Positions 24,497-32,117 of a DNA stretch of 32,117 nucleotides are shown here, piece after piece (the stretch's first letter is position 1; every line of letters begins with the position of its first letter). The position numbers and the translations under genes are program-made. The notes below the pieces were generated by a model, which did not search any database, was not told the DNA's origin, and was given only the letters and a program-made list of their open reading frames with translations. The DNA comes from Bacteroidota bacterium (GTDB taxonomy: Bacteria; Bacteroidota; Bacteroidia; B-17B0; Aurantibacillaceae): NCBI GenBank assembly GCA_013816895.1, contig JACDDR010000012.1:21807-53923 (forward strand), in the 5' to 3' direction.

Positions 24497-24907
24497 TTAT
24501 TTTAATCCCCAAAGTTCAACATGCGCTTTATCATGTTTTGAATTTGGTTCTGTTTTGTAAGTGAACGAAACCTTTTTAATGGCCATTTCTTTAACACGAA
24601 ATTCCTTTGTTGTTTCTCCCGCTTTGAGCTCATGGCCAACATTGATCTCATCTGAAGTCCCGCCTTCGTAAAACACCTGCATGGCCAGAAGATTGATGGG
24701 AGCTTCTTTTACCATTAATTTAACAGCTTTGAATTTATCGGCTCCCATAACAACAATGGATTCTTTTTCCATCTTGAAACTCGCTTTTACCTCGCCTATT
24801 TTATGCCAGCCTTCTTTTTTACTAACCACAACGCCGGGTTTCTGGGCCATGATGGTATTTACCTGTAAGAACAGCAAAGCAAACAAAACAATAATTAATT
24901 TTTTCAT
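24497..24907 (-). CDS. Secreted DUF2541-like protein
   Basis: This is a 136-aa exported protein. The signal peptide (MKKLIIVLFALLFLQVNTIM) is cut near AQ. The mature part reads as beta-rich: GWHKIGEVKASF, IVVMGADKFKAVKLMVKEAP, LLAMQVFYEGG and DEINVGHELKAGETTKEFRV. This order of strands recalls DUF2541 proteins such as E. coli YaaI; function in the family is not established. It is monocistronic and convergent with the receiver-like gene. I am fairly sure of the gene and moderately sure of the family. Confidence 0.75.
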   Translation of the reverse strand: MKKLIIVLFALLFLQVNTIMAQKPGVVVSKKEGWHKIGEVKASFKMEKESIVVMGADKFKAVKLMVKEAPINLLAMQVFYEGGTSDEINVGHELKAGETTKEFRVKEMAIKKVSFTYKTEPNSKHDKAHVELWGLK

Positions 24908-25085
24908 AATTTATTTTTAATTGGTTATGATTTTGGGCGTAAATTTTCGTGCCATATAGCAGTCGGCAGGTTTGTCTTCGCCATGTTTATTGCGAACTAA
25001 AGGCAGTTATTAGGGTCTCATAATTACAGTCGGGTAAGTTTTCCACAATATAAAAGCCGGGCTTTGTTTTTGCAAGCGATAAGGC

Positions 25086-25406
25086 ATGTTCATCATCTTT
25101 AATAAAGCGAGTATTAATTTCACCAATAAGGAAGATGTAACACTTGTGCTTCCTTCAAAAATAAACATCAACGATCTCTTTTATAAAATAGAGCATGAAT
25201 CTTTTCCTGAAAAAATAACGCTGTTTATGGATATTTTGGATGGAAAGGAAAAATTAATTCAGCTCACGCTTAACGGCTCCGGCATTAAGGAAGATAATCT
25301 TAACTCTCCGGGTTTGTTCCAAAGCGAAAGCTTTGAAGTGGAAAAAATAAAACTTATCTGTTTCAGGGATATTAAGTTGCTTTTTACTCTCTGGAAAGAA
25401 GATTAA
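25086..25406 (+). CDS. Hypothetical protein, 106 aa
   Basis: I do not recognise this protein. It starts at an ATG with MFIIFNKASINF, has no signal peptide, and alternates strands and helices (VTLVLPSKININDLFYKIE, KITLFMDILDGKEKLIQLTL). The end IKLICFRDIKLLFTLWKED is hydrophobic but short of a membrane span. Composition and codon use are compatible with a real gene. It is separated by 178 bases from the divergent DUF2541-like gene and by 141 bases from ettA. Confidence 0.55.
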   Translation: MFIIFNKASINFTNKEDVTLVLPSKININDLFYKIEHESFPEKITLFMDILDGKEKLIQLTLNGSGIKEDNLNSPGLFQSESFEVEKIKLICFRDIKLLFTLWKED

Positions 25407-25547
25407 CTTATTTTACACTTTTCCTCATCCTCCTTTCATATTTGCAATCCGCATTCATTCCGTGCATTATTGGTTTTGATTTATAAAACCCAAAATTTTT
25501 TATTTCTTAAACAATCGCTATCTTCATGGCCTTAAAAATCCCGCATT

Positions 25548-27242
25548 ATGTCAACCACACCCGAAGGCCGCCAGATCATATTCAGCATGGTGAACGTGTC
25601 TAAAATTCACCCGCCGCAAAAACAGGTTTTAAAAGATATTTACATTTCGTTTTACTACGGCGCCAAAATTGGTGTTCTGGGTTTAAATGGCTCCGGTAAA
25701 TCAACCCTGCTCCGCATTATCGCGGGAATGGATAAGGATTATATCGGAGAGGTTCACCAATCGCCCGGCTACTCCATTGGTATGTTGGAGCAGGAACCGA
25801 AACTGGATGAAAACAAAACCGTGATTGAAGTGGTACGTGAAGGCGTTCAGAAATACGTGGATATTCTTAACGAGTTTGAAGAAGTAAACAACAAGTTCGG
25901 TGATGAGGAAATTCTTAACGATCCGGATAAAATGGATAAGCTCATTAACCGCCAGGCGCAGTTACAGGAGCTGATCGACCAGCATGATCTCTGGAACCTT
26001 GATAGCAGACTCGAGCGTTCGATGGACGCTTTACGTTGTCCGGAAAGTGATACGTCCATAAAAGTTCTTTCAGGGGGTGAGCGCCGCCGTGTAGCCTTAT
26101 GTCGTTTGTTATTACAGGAACCCGATATTTTATTACTCGATGAGCCTACCAATCACCTCGATGCTGAAAGCGTTGACTGGCTGGAACAGCATTTAAAATT
26201 ATATAAAGGAACTATTATAGCCGTTACCCACGACAGATATTTCCTGGATAACGTAGCGGGCTGGATCCTTGAACTTGACCGCGGCGAAGGAATTCCATGG
26301 AAAGGTAATTACAGCAGCTGGCTCGAACAAAAGGGAGCGCGCTTAAAGCAGGAAGAAAAAACGGAGAGCAAACGCCAGAAAATTTTGGCCCGCGAACTCG
26401 ACTGGGTGCGCCAGGGCGTAAAAGGCAGGGGCGTGAAACAAAAAGCGCGTTTGAACAATTACGAAAAAATGCTTAATGAAGATACCAGGAACAAGGAAGA
26501 GAACCTGGAGATCTTTATTCCTAATGGTCCGCGCCTTGGGAATGAAGTAATCGAATCCATTGAAGTGAGCAAAGGCTTTGGAAACAGATTGCTCTATGAG
26601 CATCTTAATTTTAAATTACCTCCTGCCGGAATCGTTGGTATCATTGGCCCTAACGGAGCTGGTAAAACTACCTTGTTCAGAATGATCATGAATGAAGAAA
26701 CGCCAAACAGCGGCGAATTCAAAGTTGGACCAACTGTAAAGATCAGTTATGTAGATCAGAATCATAAAGAACTTGATCCAAATAAAACGGTTTACGACGT
26801 AATCAGCGGAGGCCTCGATAATATTATCCTTGGCGGCAAGCCCATGAACTCAAGGGCGTACATCTCCAAGTTCAATTTCGGTGGAAGCGACCAGGGTAAA
26901 AAAGTAAGCGTACTCTCGGGTGGCGAACGTAACCGTTTGCACCTTGCCATGGCTTTAAAGCAGGAAGGAAACGTATTGCTGCTGGATGAGCCTACCAACG
27001 ACCTTGATGTGAACACACTCCGTGCTTTGGAAGAAGGCCTTGAAAACTTTGCAGGCTGCGCCGTAATCATTAGTCACGACAGATGGTTTTTAGACAGGGT
27101 ATGCACGCATATCCTGGCATTTGAGGGCGATAGCAGCGTTATTTATTTTGAAGGAGGTTATAGTGAGTATGAAGAAAATCGCAAGAAACGTCTTGGTAAC
27201 GTTGAGCCAAAACGCCCCCGCTACAAGAAATTAGCGGTGTAG
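25548..27242 (+). CDS. ettA: Energy-dependent translational throttle protein EttA (ABC-F)
   Basis: This is a 564-aa soluble ABC-F ATPase that binds the ribosomal E site and regulates the first elongation steps according to ATP/ADP. Domain 1 has Walker A GLNGSGKST (45-53), an arm segment (about 95-140), signature LSGGERRR (174-181) and Walker B DILLLDEPTNHLD (193-205). A linker (about 245-320) rich in charged residues carries KGRGVKQKARLNNYEKML. Domain 2 has Walker A GPNGAGKTT (367-375), LSGGERNR (456-463) and LLLDEPTNDLD (477-487). Length and end (RPRYKKLAV) match the EttA subgroup (usually 555-565 aa). It is likely a single-gene unit, followed 62 bases later by the universal stress protein. 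Confidence 0.96.
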   Translation: MSTTPEGRQIIFSMVNVSKIHPPQKQVLKDIYISFYYGAKIGVLGLNGSGKSTLLRIIAGMDKDYIGEVHQSPGYSIGMLEQEPKLDENKTVIEVVREGVQKYVDILNEFEEVNNKFGDEEILNDPDKMDKLINRQAQLQELIDQHDLWNLDSRLERSMDALRCPESDTSIKVLSGGERRRVALCRLLLQEPDILLLDEPTNHLDAESVDWLEQHLKLYKGTIIAVTHDRYFLDNVAGWILELDRGEGIPWKGNYSSWLEQKGARLKQEEKTESKRQKILARELDWVRQGVKGRGVKQKARLNNYEKMLNEDTRNKEENLEIFIPNGPRLGNEVIESIEVSKGFGNRLLYEHLNFKLPPAGIVGIIGPNGAGKTTLFRMIMNEETPNSGEFKVGPTVKISYVDQNHKELDPNKTVYDVISGGLDNIILGGKPMNSRAYISKFNFGGSDQGKKVSVLSGGERNRLHLAMALKQEGNVLLLDEPTNDLDVNTLRALEEGLENFAGCAVIISHDRWFLDRVCTHILAFEGDSSVIYFEGGYSEYEENRKKRLGNVEPKRPRYKKLAV

Positions 27243-27246
27243 TATT

Positions 27247-27275
27247 TTGATTTCTGAAGTTTATTCATATATTTA
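27247..27275 (+). promoter_or_regulatory. Possible promoter for universal stress protein gene
   Basis: TTG (27247-27249) is followed after 18 bases by TATATTTA (27268-27275), one mismatch from TAnnTTTG. It is 29 bases before the ATG. A short AC dinucleotide run (about 27285-27298) lies in the leader. Confidence 0.45.
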
Positions 27276-27304
27276 GCTGACAAAACACACACACACAACT
27301 AAAT

Positions 27305-28210
27305 ATGATCCATTTCAATTCCTCCAAAATTCTTATTCCTGTTGATTTTAGCGAAACCTCGCAACTGGCTATCAGGCATGGTGCCTTTGTGGCGCAGCTT
27401 ACCAAAGGCGATCTTTATCTACTGCATGTAATTAACGCGCAGTACATGGCGCAAAACATGTTTGTTCCCCTGGTTCAGTTTACAGCTAGTAACAATATTG
27501 AAGATAAAGCCGAAGAAAAACTGGCGCAGTTGGTTGAGGAAGTAAAAAACGAATACAATCTTAACATACAGTTCATTATTAAAACGGGCAATCCTAGCGC
27601 CGAGATCGTAAATGTGGCAAAAGAAATTGAGGCCACTTTAATTGTAATGGGTACACACGGTTATTCCCCAATGGAAGAACTGGTGATAGGAAGCACCGCG
27701 TTAAAAGTGCTTACCAAATCGGCATGTCCTACCATGGCCATGAGCAGTGAGGCAGATCACAAAGGTTACCGCAGGATTTTACTGCCCATTGATACCAGTG
27801 CGCATACACGCCAAAAAGTTAATTACTCGCTTGAGATGGCAAAAAAATTCAGCGCAACCGTGCACGCGGTAGCTTTATTAAGCAATGGTGAGGAGGGAGA
27901 AAAATCGTCGATAGAACTTATACTTCATCAGATCGAAAAACTGGCCAAAGAAAAAGGCGTATCATTTCATTCAGATGTTCTGAATGATGTAAAAAACCGG
28001 GCAACGGCCACCGTTAAATACTGCGAAAAAATAGAGGCAGATATGATCGTTATTATGACCGACCAGGATGCGGAGCTCAGCGGATTTTTCCTCGGTCCGT
28101 ATGCCCAACAGGTTATTCATTTAAGCAAAGTGCCGGTTATTGCAATTAAACCAACCGAAACATCAGGCCATACCGATCTCTCCATTTTAAGCGGTACTGC
28201 AGGTATGTAA
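27305..28210 (+). CDS. Tandem-domain universal stress protein (UspA family)
   Basis: This is a 301-aa cytoplasmic protein with two Usp domains. Domain 1 (about 5-147) opens ILIPVDFSETSQLAIRHG and has the ATP-binding signature GTHGYSPMEELVIGST (about 116-131), so it may bind ATP. Domain 2 (about 155-285) opens ILLPIDTSAHTRQKVNYS, but its corresponding signature is degenerate (TDQDAELSGFFLGPYAQQ) and lacks the G-2x-G pattern. Pairing of one ATP-binding and one degenerate domain is common in the family. The 16-residue C-terminal tail is unassigned. The downstream secreted gene starts 22 bases later, probably in the same transcript. Confidence 0.92.
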   Translation: MIHFNSSKILIPVDFSETSQLAIRHGAFVAQLTKGDLYLLHVINAQYMAQNMFVPLVQFTASNNIEDKAEEKLAQLVEEVKNEYNLNIQFIIKTGNPSAEIVNVAKEIEATLIVMGTHGYSPMEELVIGSTALKVLTKSACPTMAMSSEADHKGYRRILLPIDTSAHTRQKVNYSLEMAKKFSATVHAVALLSNGEEGEKSSIELILHQIEKLAKEKGVSFHSDVLNDVKNRATATVKYCEKIEADMIVIMTDQDAELSGFFLGPYAQQVIHLSKVPVIAIKPTETSGHTDLSILSGTAGM

Positions 28211-28232
28211 AAACACATTTAAATTTTATACT

Positions 28233-29264
28233 ATGAAAAAGATCCTGGTTTCTTTCCTGGCATGTTATAGCTTGTTTTCGTATTCTCAAAAGCAGGCGGA
28301 TGTGAGTCTTGAGTTACTGGATGGTAATATACTCAAGGGCACTGCAATGGTAAATGATGTAGAGCTTGTTACAGCTTATGGCAAACTGGTAATTCCGGTT
28401 TCAAAGATCAGTCACATTGAAGTAGGTATTGGAAGGGACGCTGCTGTGGCAGAAAAGGCGAAGTCGCATTTGAAAATACTTGCCACAAGTAACATTGAAG
28501 ATACTCGTAAAGGTGCTTACGCCGATCTTGTGAAGCTTGGTATTAAAGCTATTCCAGCGATAAACGATTTTTATAACGATCCAAAAAATATCTCAGAAGA
28601 GTCAACCTACACAGGAGAGTTTACAATCGATAATGCTTTGTCGGAAATAAAATCATCCGCTAATCTCACTCATGAAGCGCCAATGGAAGATATTCTTACT
28701 ATGGACAATAACTACACCATGGGCGGCACTTATACTTTTACCAAGATGGATATTAAAACCGAGTATGGTAGTTTATCCGTGCCTAAAGAAAAAATTAAAA
28801 GTATTGATGTTTCTGTGGCCGTTGAACCGGGGAAGGGTGAATTTTCCTACAAGTTAACGGGTGCTAAAAATATTTCAGGTAATACAAGCGGCGGGTGGTT
28901 AAAAACCGGTGTAACATTAAAGTCGGGCCAGCGTTTTACAATTACTGCAAACGGCGAAGTAACTCTGGCAAGCCTTAGTAATTCAAAATACAAACCAGAT
29001 GGCAGCAGTAAGGCCGAAGGCGCTACCGATTATACGAAGCCATATAACAGCGGCGAAGAGGGTGAATACTCAACGGGCGGTTATCCAACTTACGGACAAG
29101 TGGTTTATAAAATAGGAGAAGCATCTACCGAAACCCTGAAAGCAGGAGCAAAGTTCAGTGGTACTGCAAAAACATCGGGTGTGCTCATGATAGCCATTTA
29201 CGAAACAGTGTTTAATGCCAATAACAAGGGCGCGTACAACGTTAAGGTTTCTTTAGGGAAATAA
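28233..29264 (+). CDS. Secreted protein with two small beta modules and a LecA-like C-terminal domain
   Basis: This is a 343-aa exported protein with signal peptide MKKILVSFLACYSLFSYSQ. Two similar modules occur: residues about 24-67 (LELLDGNILKGTAMVND, TAYGKLVIPVSKISHIEVG) and about 150-208 (DILTMDNNYTMGGTYTF, TEYGSLSVPKEKIKSIDVS). Between them is a helical, HEAT-like stretch. Residues about 220-343 resemble the PA-I (LecA) galactose lectin/GBD-like fold: GWLKTGVTLKSGQRFTIT, YGQVVYKIG, LMIAIYETVFNANNKGAY. A carbohydrate or scaffold-binding role is plausible but not proved, as the calcium-binding residues were not verified. It follows the universal stress gene by 22 bases. Confidence 0.75.
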   Translation: MKKILVSFLACYSLFSYSQKQADVSLELLDGNILKGTAMVNDVELVTAYGKLVIPVSKISHIEVGIGRDAAVAEKAKSHLKILATSNIEDTRKGAYADLVKLGIKAIPAINDFYNDPKNISEESTYTGEFTIDNALSEIKSSANLTHEAPMEDILTMDNNYTMGGTYTFTKMDIKTEYGSLSVPKEKIKSIDVSVAVEPGKGEFSYKLTGAKNISGNTSGGWLKTGVTLKSGQRFTITANGEVTLASLSNSKYKPDGSSKAEGATDYTKPYNSGEEGEYSTGGYPTYGQVVYKIGEASTETLKAGAKFSGTAKTSGVLMIAIYETVFNANNKGAYNVKVSLGK

Positions 29265-29286
29265 ATTGGGCTGATTTTTTATTTCT

Positions 29287-29339
29287 CGCAGATTGCGCAG
29301 CTTCGCATTGAGATTGGTGTAATTGGTGAAATTAGTGGC
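29287..29339. repeat. Intergenic element of 8-9 bp periodic units
   Basis: The sequence falls into CGCAGATTG, CGCAGCTT, CGCATTGAG, ATTGGTGTA, ATTGGTGAA, ATTAGTGGC, six related steps over 53 bases in the gap between convergent genes. It does not code for a protein or form a clear hairpin. It resembles dispersed intergenic repeats seen in some Bacteroidota genomes. Confidence 0.5.
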
Positions 29340-29342
29340 TCA

Positions 29343-29966
29343 TTACCATTTAAAATAATCCACTGTCTCTAATCCTTTATTCAAAAGCAGGTCAAGTATG
29401 CTAAGGTTGGGAGTGAACCCAAACTTGCTTCCAAAGGTTTGATAGTAAGGCTCGCTTAAAACCACACTCACTTGTTCATCAGCCAAAGTTTTCTTTTTTG
29501 GATGAATAACTTCTCTCAGGTCCGCACAATTTTTTACTTCATTTTCGTAGGAGGAAGTATACGTAATTTCTTTTTTCATTTTTAAGATCCTGAACACGGT
29601 TTTTAATTGCTGGGTATTATACTCCAAAAGAAAACGGTGCTCGGTTTTATAAAAATCATACAGCTCCATTTCAAAAAATTCAAAGTAAGGCGAGTTGCGG
29701 TAAGCGCTTGTTATGGCGCGCCAGTGGTTCGACTGCCAGGCTTCTTTATAACAGATTTCAGTTTCAGAAGTAAACTGTTTGTGCGCTATTTTTTTTACCG
29801 GAATGCTGAGGTCGAGTACGCCGTTGGCAGACAAAATAGTAGTGCGGTTGCGGAAGCTTTGTTTCTGATAATGTTCCTGCGCTTCAATAAATATGTTTGA
29901 TGAGTTAAAAACATAATAAAAATAATGAAGGTTTGGCCAATAGGCCGTGCTTAAAACAACATCCAT
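29343..29966 (-). CDS. WbqC-family protein
   Basis: This is a 207-aa cytoplasmic protein of the WbqC family. Typical features are an N-terminal STAYWPNLHYFYYVF, then QSFRNRTTILSANGVLDLSIPV, a central SNHWRAITSAYRNSPYFEFFE and a C-terminal FTPNLSILDLLLNKG. Some family members sit in O-antigen clusters, but the reaction is not established. In Bacteroidota the gene is often next to signal peptidase I, as here. Its ATG overlaps the TAA of the upstream signal peptidase paralogue (TAATG at 29964-29968), so translation is probably coupled. Confidence 0.9.
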   Translation of the reverse strand: MDVVLSTAYWPNLHYFYYVFNSSNIFIEAQEHYQKQSFRNRTTILSANGVLDLSIPVKKIAHKQFTSETEICYKEAWQSNHWRAITSAYRNSPYFEFFEMELYDFYKTEHRFLLEYNTQQLKTVFRILKMKKEITYTSSYENEVKNCADLREVIHPKKKTLADEQVSVVLSEPYYQTFGSKFGFTPNLSILDLLLNKGLETVDYFKW

Positions 29967-30910
29967 TATTCTTGTTTTCTGAGAACCGCGCTTACTTTGC
30001 CTTTGATGTAACTTTCGGGCAGCAGGCCAAAGATCCTGGAATCATTGGCATTGTCGCGGTTATCGCCCAACACAAAGTAATAGTTAAGTTTAACAACATA
30101 TTTTTTAGCGGGGATCTCATTAATAAAAATGGTATCCTGCTGCAATCGTAATTGGTTATGTTCAAAAACTGAAATCAGTTTTGAGTAAAGGACAATATTT
30201 ACTGTATCCAATAACAAGGTGTCGTTTTTTTTTGGTAAATAAATTTTACCGAAGTGGTCCATGTTCCAGTTATACCGGGTAGAGTAGGGGAACACCGTTT
30301 CATCAAAGCTTCCGGGCTGTTCCATTTTTAATTCCACTTTCTTTATAATACTGTCCTTTTGAAGTTCCCGGGCCTGGCTGCGGGTAAGTGAGTAGCTGTA
30401 ATCCAGATTATCAGAAATACTTCCGCCCTCTGTCAGAAAATAGGAGATCTTAAAATTAGTGTCGGGTTTTACAAAGGTTTTAATAAAATAATTATACTTA
30501 AGGGTAGAGGAATCTTTAATCGCGTAATTATTAATAAGGACCTGTTTTGCTTTTATTTCTATCGTATCACCTGGCAGGCCCACGAGACGCTGAATGCACC
30601 ATGTTTTAGGAACGGTTGAATCTGTTTCGGGATAACGGAAATACAGGATGTCGTTAGTTCGGTAATCGTTCCAGATCTTCGAAATAAGAAAAGTATCGCC
30701 GCGCCTGTAAGTGGATAACATATCGTCGCCCGTTACTTTTACAATATCAAAAACAAACAGCTTCAGTAGAAAAAAGAGAGACAGGGCAATGATACAACTC
30801 ATCAGCCAGCGGAAACTGCGCGTGTAATAAAAATATTTTTTAAGCTTTTCCAGTTTTCTTTTTACGGCGCGTGTTCCATTTGTTAAAGCCCCAGATGCCA
30901 AACACAGCAA
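29966..30910 (-). CDS. Catalytically dead signal peptidase I paralogue
   Basis: This S26-family protein has 314 aa from a TTG at 30910, which overlaps lepB by 71 bases. An ATG at 30802 (278 aa) is an alternative, but [11 protein letters not shown] just before it looks coding, so the longer form or an unusual start is possible. One membrane helix (about 37-55) leads into the periplasmic domain. The catalytic Ser of SMxPT is replaced: [13 protein letters not shown] has Asp63 before Met. The general-base Lys of the KRxxGxPGD box is replaced by Gln107 in [11 protein letters not shown]. The structural box [14 protein letters not shown] is intact. It should therefore fold like a signal peptidase but not cut. 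It lies between lepB and WbqC. Confidence 0.88.
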   Translation of the reverse strand: MLCLASGALTNGTRAVKRKLEKLKKYFYYTRSFRWLMSCIIALSLFFLLKLFVFDIVKVTGDDMLSTYRRGDTFLISKIWNDYRTNDILYFRYPETDSTVPKTWCIQRLVGLPGDTIEIKAKQVLINNYAIKDSSTLKYNYFIKTFVKPDTNFKISYFLTEGGSISDNLDYSYSLTRSQARELQKDSIIKKVELKMEQPGSFDETVFPYSTRYNWNMDHFGKIYLPKKNDTLLLDTVNIVLYSKLISVFEHNQLRLQQDTIFINEIPAKKYVVKLNYYFVLGDNRDNANDSRIFGLLPESYIKGKVSAVLRKQE

Positions 30911-32117
30911 TAAGGAATGGAATTTTTACGGAATGAAGATTTCCATCATCTACATAACAAAGAAAACGCTCCCATCTGAACTTTCCTTCTTTACTGTTTT
31001 TGGTTAATGATCCCAATACCGATTTACCGCTCACCATATTCTTGTCGGAATACTTCATGCTGAACCATACAAAAAATGGTGAACCTACCACGTGATCGTA
31101 GGGCACAAAACCCCAGCTGCGGCTATCGGCGCTATTATGACGGTTATCTCCCATCATAAAATAATAATCCTGTTTAAAGGTATAGCTTGTGATGGGTTTG
31201 CCATCCAGTGTTACCTGCGCGCCCTGACGGCTCACCTGGTGAATTCCGTCGTCATAGGTATTCATTATTTTTTCAAACAAACAAACATTGTGGGTGTCTA
31301 TCGGTACAGTCATGCCTGCCTTTGGAATTTGTAAAGGCCCGAAATTATCGTTGTTCCAGCCATAGGATGCTTTGTGTGGAAACACACTTGGCGCGTAATC
31401 GCCTTTTTGCTGAATGTATTTTTTTACCGACACTACGCCGTTTAAGGTCTTAACTTTTTCGGCGGTAGATACCGGCATGTTAAGAAAATAAGTTGTTGTA
31501 TCGCCGTTAACCGTTAGCGCTTCCCTTACGGATTCATCCGCGTAAATGTCCAGCTCATCAAGCAGCTTTATGTTGGTAAGAGAATAAAATTTCTGCGGGG
31601 TTTCCATTATATCACCAAACAATTTATTGGTGGTTTTTACATAGTAGTAATGCTGTGCCTTTTCGGGCATCTCCTGTTTTTTGTTGTTGATGTGCACTTC
31701 GCCATCCACCAACGATATTACATCGCCAGCTATACCTGTGCAACGCTTCACATAATGCTCCCGTTTATCAACCGGACGTGAAACAATGGTTCCCACACGC
31801 TTTCCCTGGTAACTGTTGTCGGGATTGGAAATATATTCATGAGCCATCTGCAAATAGTTGGTTCTCTTCAATTCAGATGGATCAATTTTCCGGTCATCCT
31901 GTTTCATTTCTTCGGCAAGATCCCGTACCACCTGGTAGTAGCTGCGGTCCTGGAAGTTCAACAGAACAGTGTCGCCATCAGGATAATTAAATACCACGAT
32001 ATCACCGTTCTTTACCGAACCAAATCCGGGAAGACGCATGTAAGGCAATTTGATCCATTCGAGGTAAGATTTTTTCGTGTCGCTTAATGGAAGGGTGTGA
32101 TGCGCGAAGGGGAAGGA
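30840..32117 (-). CDS. lepB: Signal peptidase I, 5' end outside the window
   Basis: The frame is open to the window edge, and the codons before 32048 ([20 protein letters not shown]) are typical of Bacteroidota LepB, so the gene starts beyond 32117. The N-terminal membrane helix and catalytic Ser box are not in view. The general-base Lys is present in [14 protein letters not shown] (codon 31746-31748), and the conserved [17 protein letters not shown] box is intact. A long insertion between boxes is normal in this phylum. A second hydrophobic stretch near the end ([15 protein letters not shown]) is probably a C-terminal membrane anchor. It cleaves signal peptides of exported proteins such as those in this window. 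It heads an operon with the dead paralogue and WbqC. Confidence 0.94.
   Translation of the reverse strand, partial: SFPFAHHTLPLSDTKKSYLEWIKLPYMRLPGFGSVKNGDIVVFNYPDGDTVLLNFQDRSYYQVVRDLAEEMKQDDRKIDPSELKRTNYLQMAHEYISNPDNSYQGKRVGTIVSRPVDKREHYVKRCTGIAGDVISLVDGEVHINNKKQEMPEKAQHYYYVKTTNKLFGDIMETPQKFYSLTNIKLLDELDIYADESVREALTVNGDTTTYFLNMPVSTAEKVKTLNGVVSVKKYIQQKGDYAPSVFPHKASYGWNNDNFGPLQIPKAGMTVPIDTHNVCLFEKIMNTYDDGIHQVSRQGAQVTLDGKPITSYTFKQDYYFMMGDNRHNSADSRSWGFVPYDHVVGSPFFVWFSMKYSDKNMVSGKSVLGSLTKNSKEGKFRWERFLCYVDDGNLHSVKIPFLIAVFGIWGFNKWNTRRKKKTGKA

Noticed and set aside
27285..27298. AC dinucleotide run as phase-variable tract
   Set aside because: It is too short and lies in a leader, not between promoter elements.

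Overview
The window looks like a chromosomal stretch from a member of the Bacteroidota. Several features point that way: two large secreted proteins with type IX secretion (T9SS) type A C-terminal sorting domains, promoters of the TTG-N(18-21)-TAnnTTTG kind, few Shine-Dalgarno sequences, a two-component-propeller receptor joined to a SpoIIE phosphatase, a WbqC-family protein next to signal peptidase genes, and the order of domains in LigD. I cannot place it below phylum or class level. I see no tRNA, rRNA, CRISPR array, transposase or phage gene.

Layout. Positions 1-6463 hold stress and maintenance functions: a 5'-truncated YceI-like protein and a small unknown; a minus-strand operon of a 106-aa unknown, a receiver protein and DNA ligase D; then a DUF2383 helical-bundle protein, a small lipoprotein and an unknown; and a minus-strand operon of OsmC, a newly recognised 56-aa basic protein and an NADPH:FMN reductase. 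Positions 6547-9120 hold a secreted PKD/T9SS protein with its own promoter and terminator. Positions 9205-15901 form a receptor cluster: a propeller/Y_Y_Y/SpoIIE phosphatase followed by two tandem paralogues with periplasmic TPR repeats, one membrane segment and a cytoplasmic helix. The helix matches the one preceding the phosphatase domain, but both paralogues stop where the phosphatase would begin. The first paralogue carries a one-base frameshift. Positions 15910-17846 (minus) are HMG-CoA lyase and class 2 dihydroorotate dehydrogenase. Positions 17931-18320 are a small, probably highly expressed lipoprotein gene with a clear promoter and terminator. Positions 18319-19782 (minus) encode a DUF2779 protein that combines a Cas4-like iron-sulfur nuclease with a DEDD exonuclease fold. 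Positions 20023-24477 hold a secreted unknown, a 1099-aa repetitive T9SS adhesin-like protein and a receiver-like protein without its phospho-acceptor. Positions 24497-29264 hold a DUF2541-like protein, a small unknown, the ABC-F factor EttA, a tandem universal stress protein and a secreted lectin-like protein. Positions 29343-32117 (minus) are an operon of LepB (running off the window), a second signal peptidase paralogue that has lost both catalytic residues, and WbqC.

The best candidates for undescribed biology are (i) the SpoIIE receptor with two output-less TPR-helix paralogues built of exact 120-bp units, and (ii) the catalytically dead signal peptidase encoded directly behind the active one. 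Neither function is proved by sequence alone.
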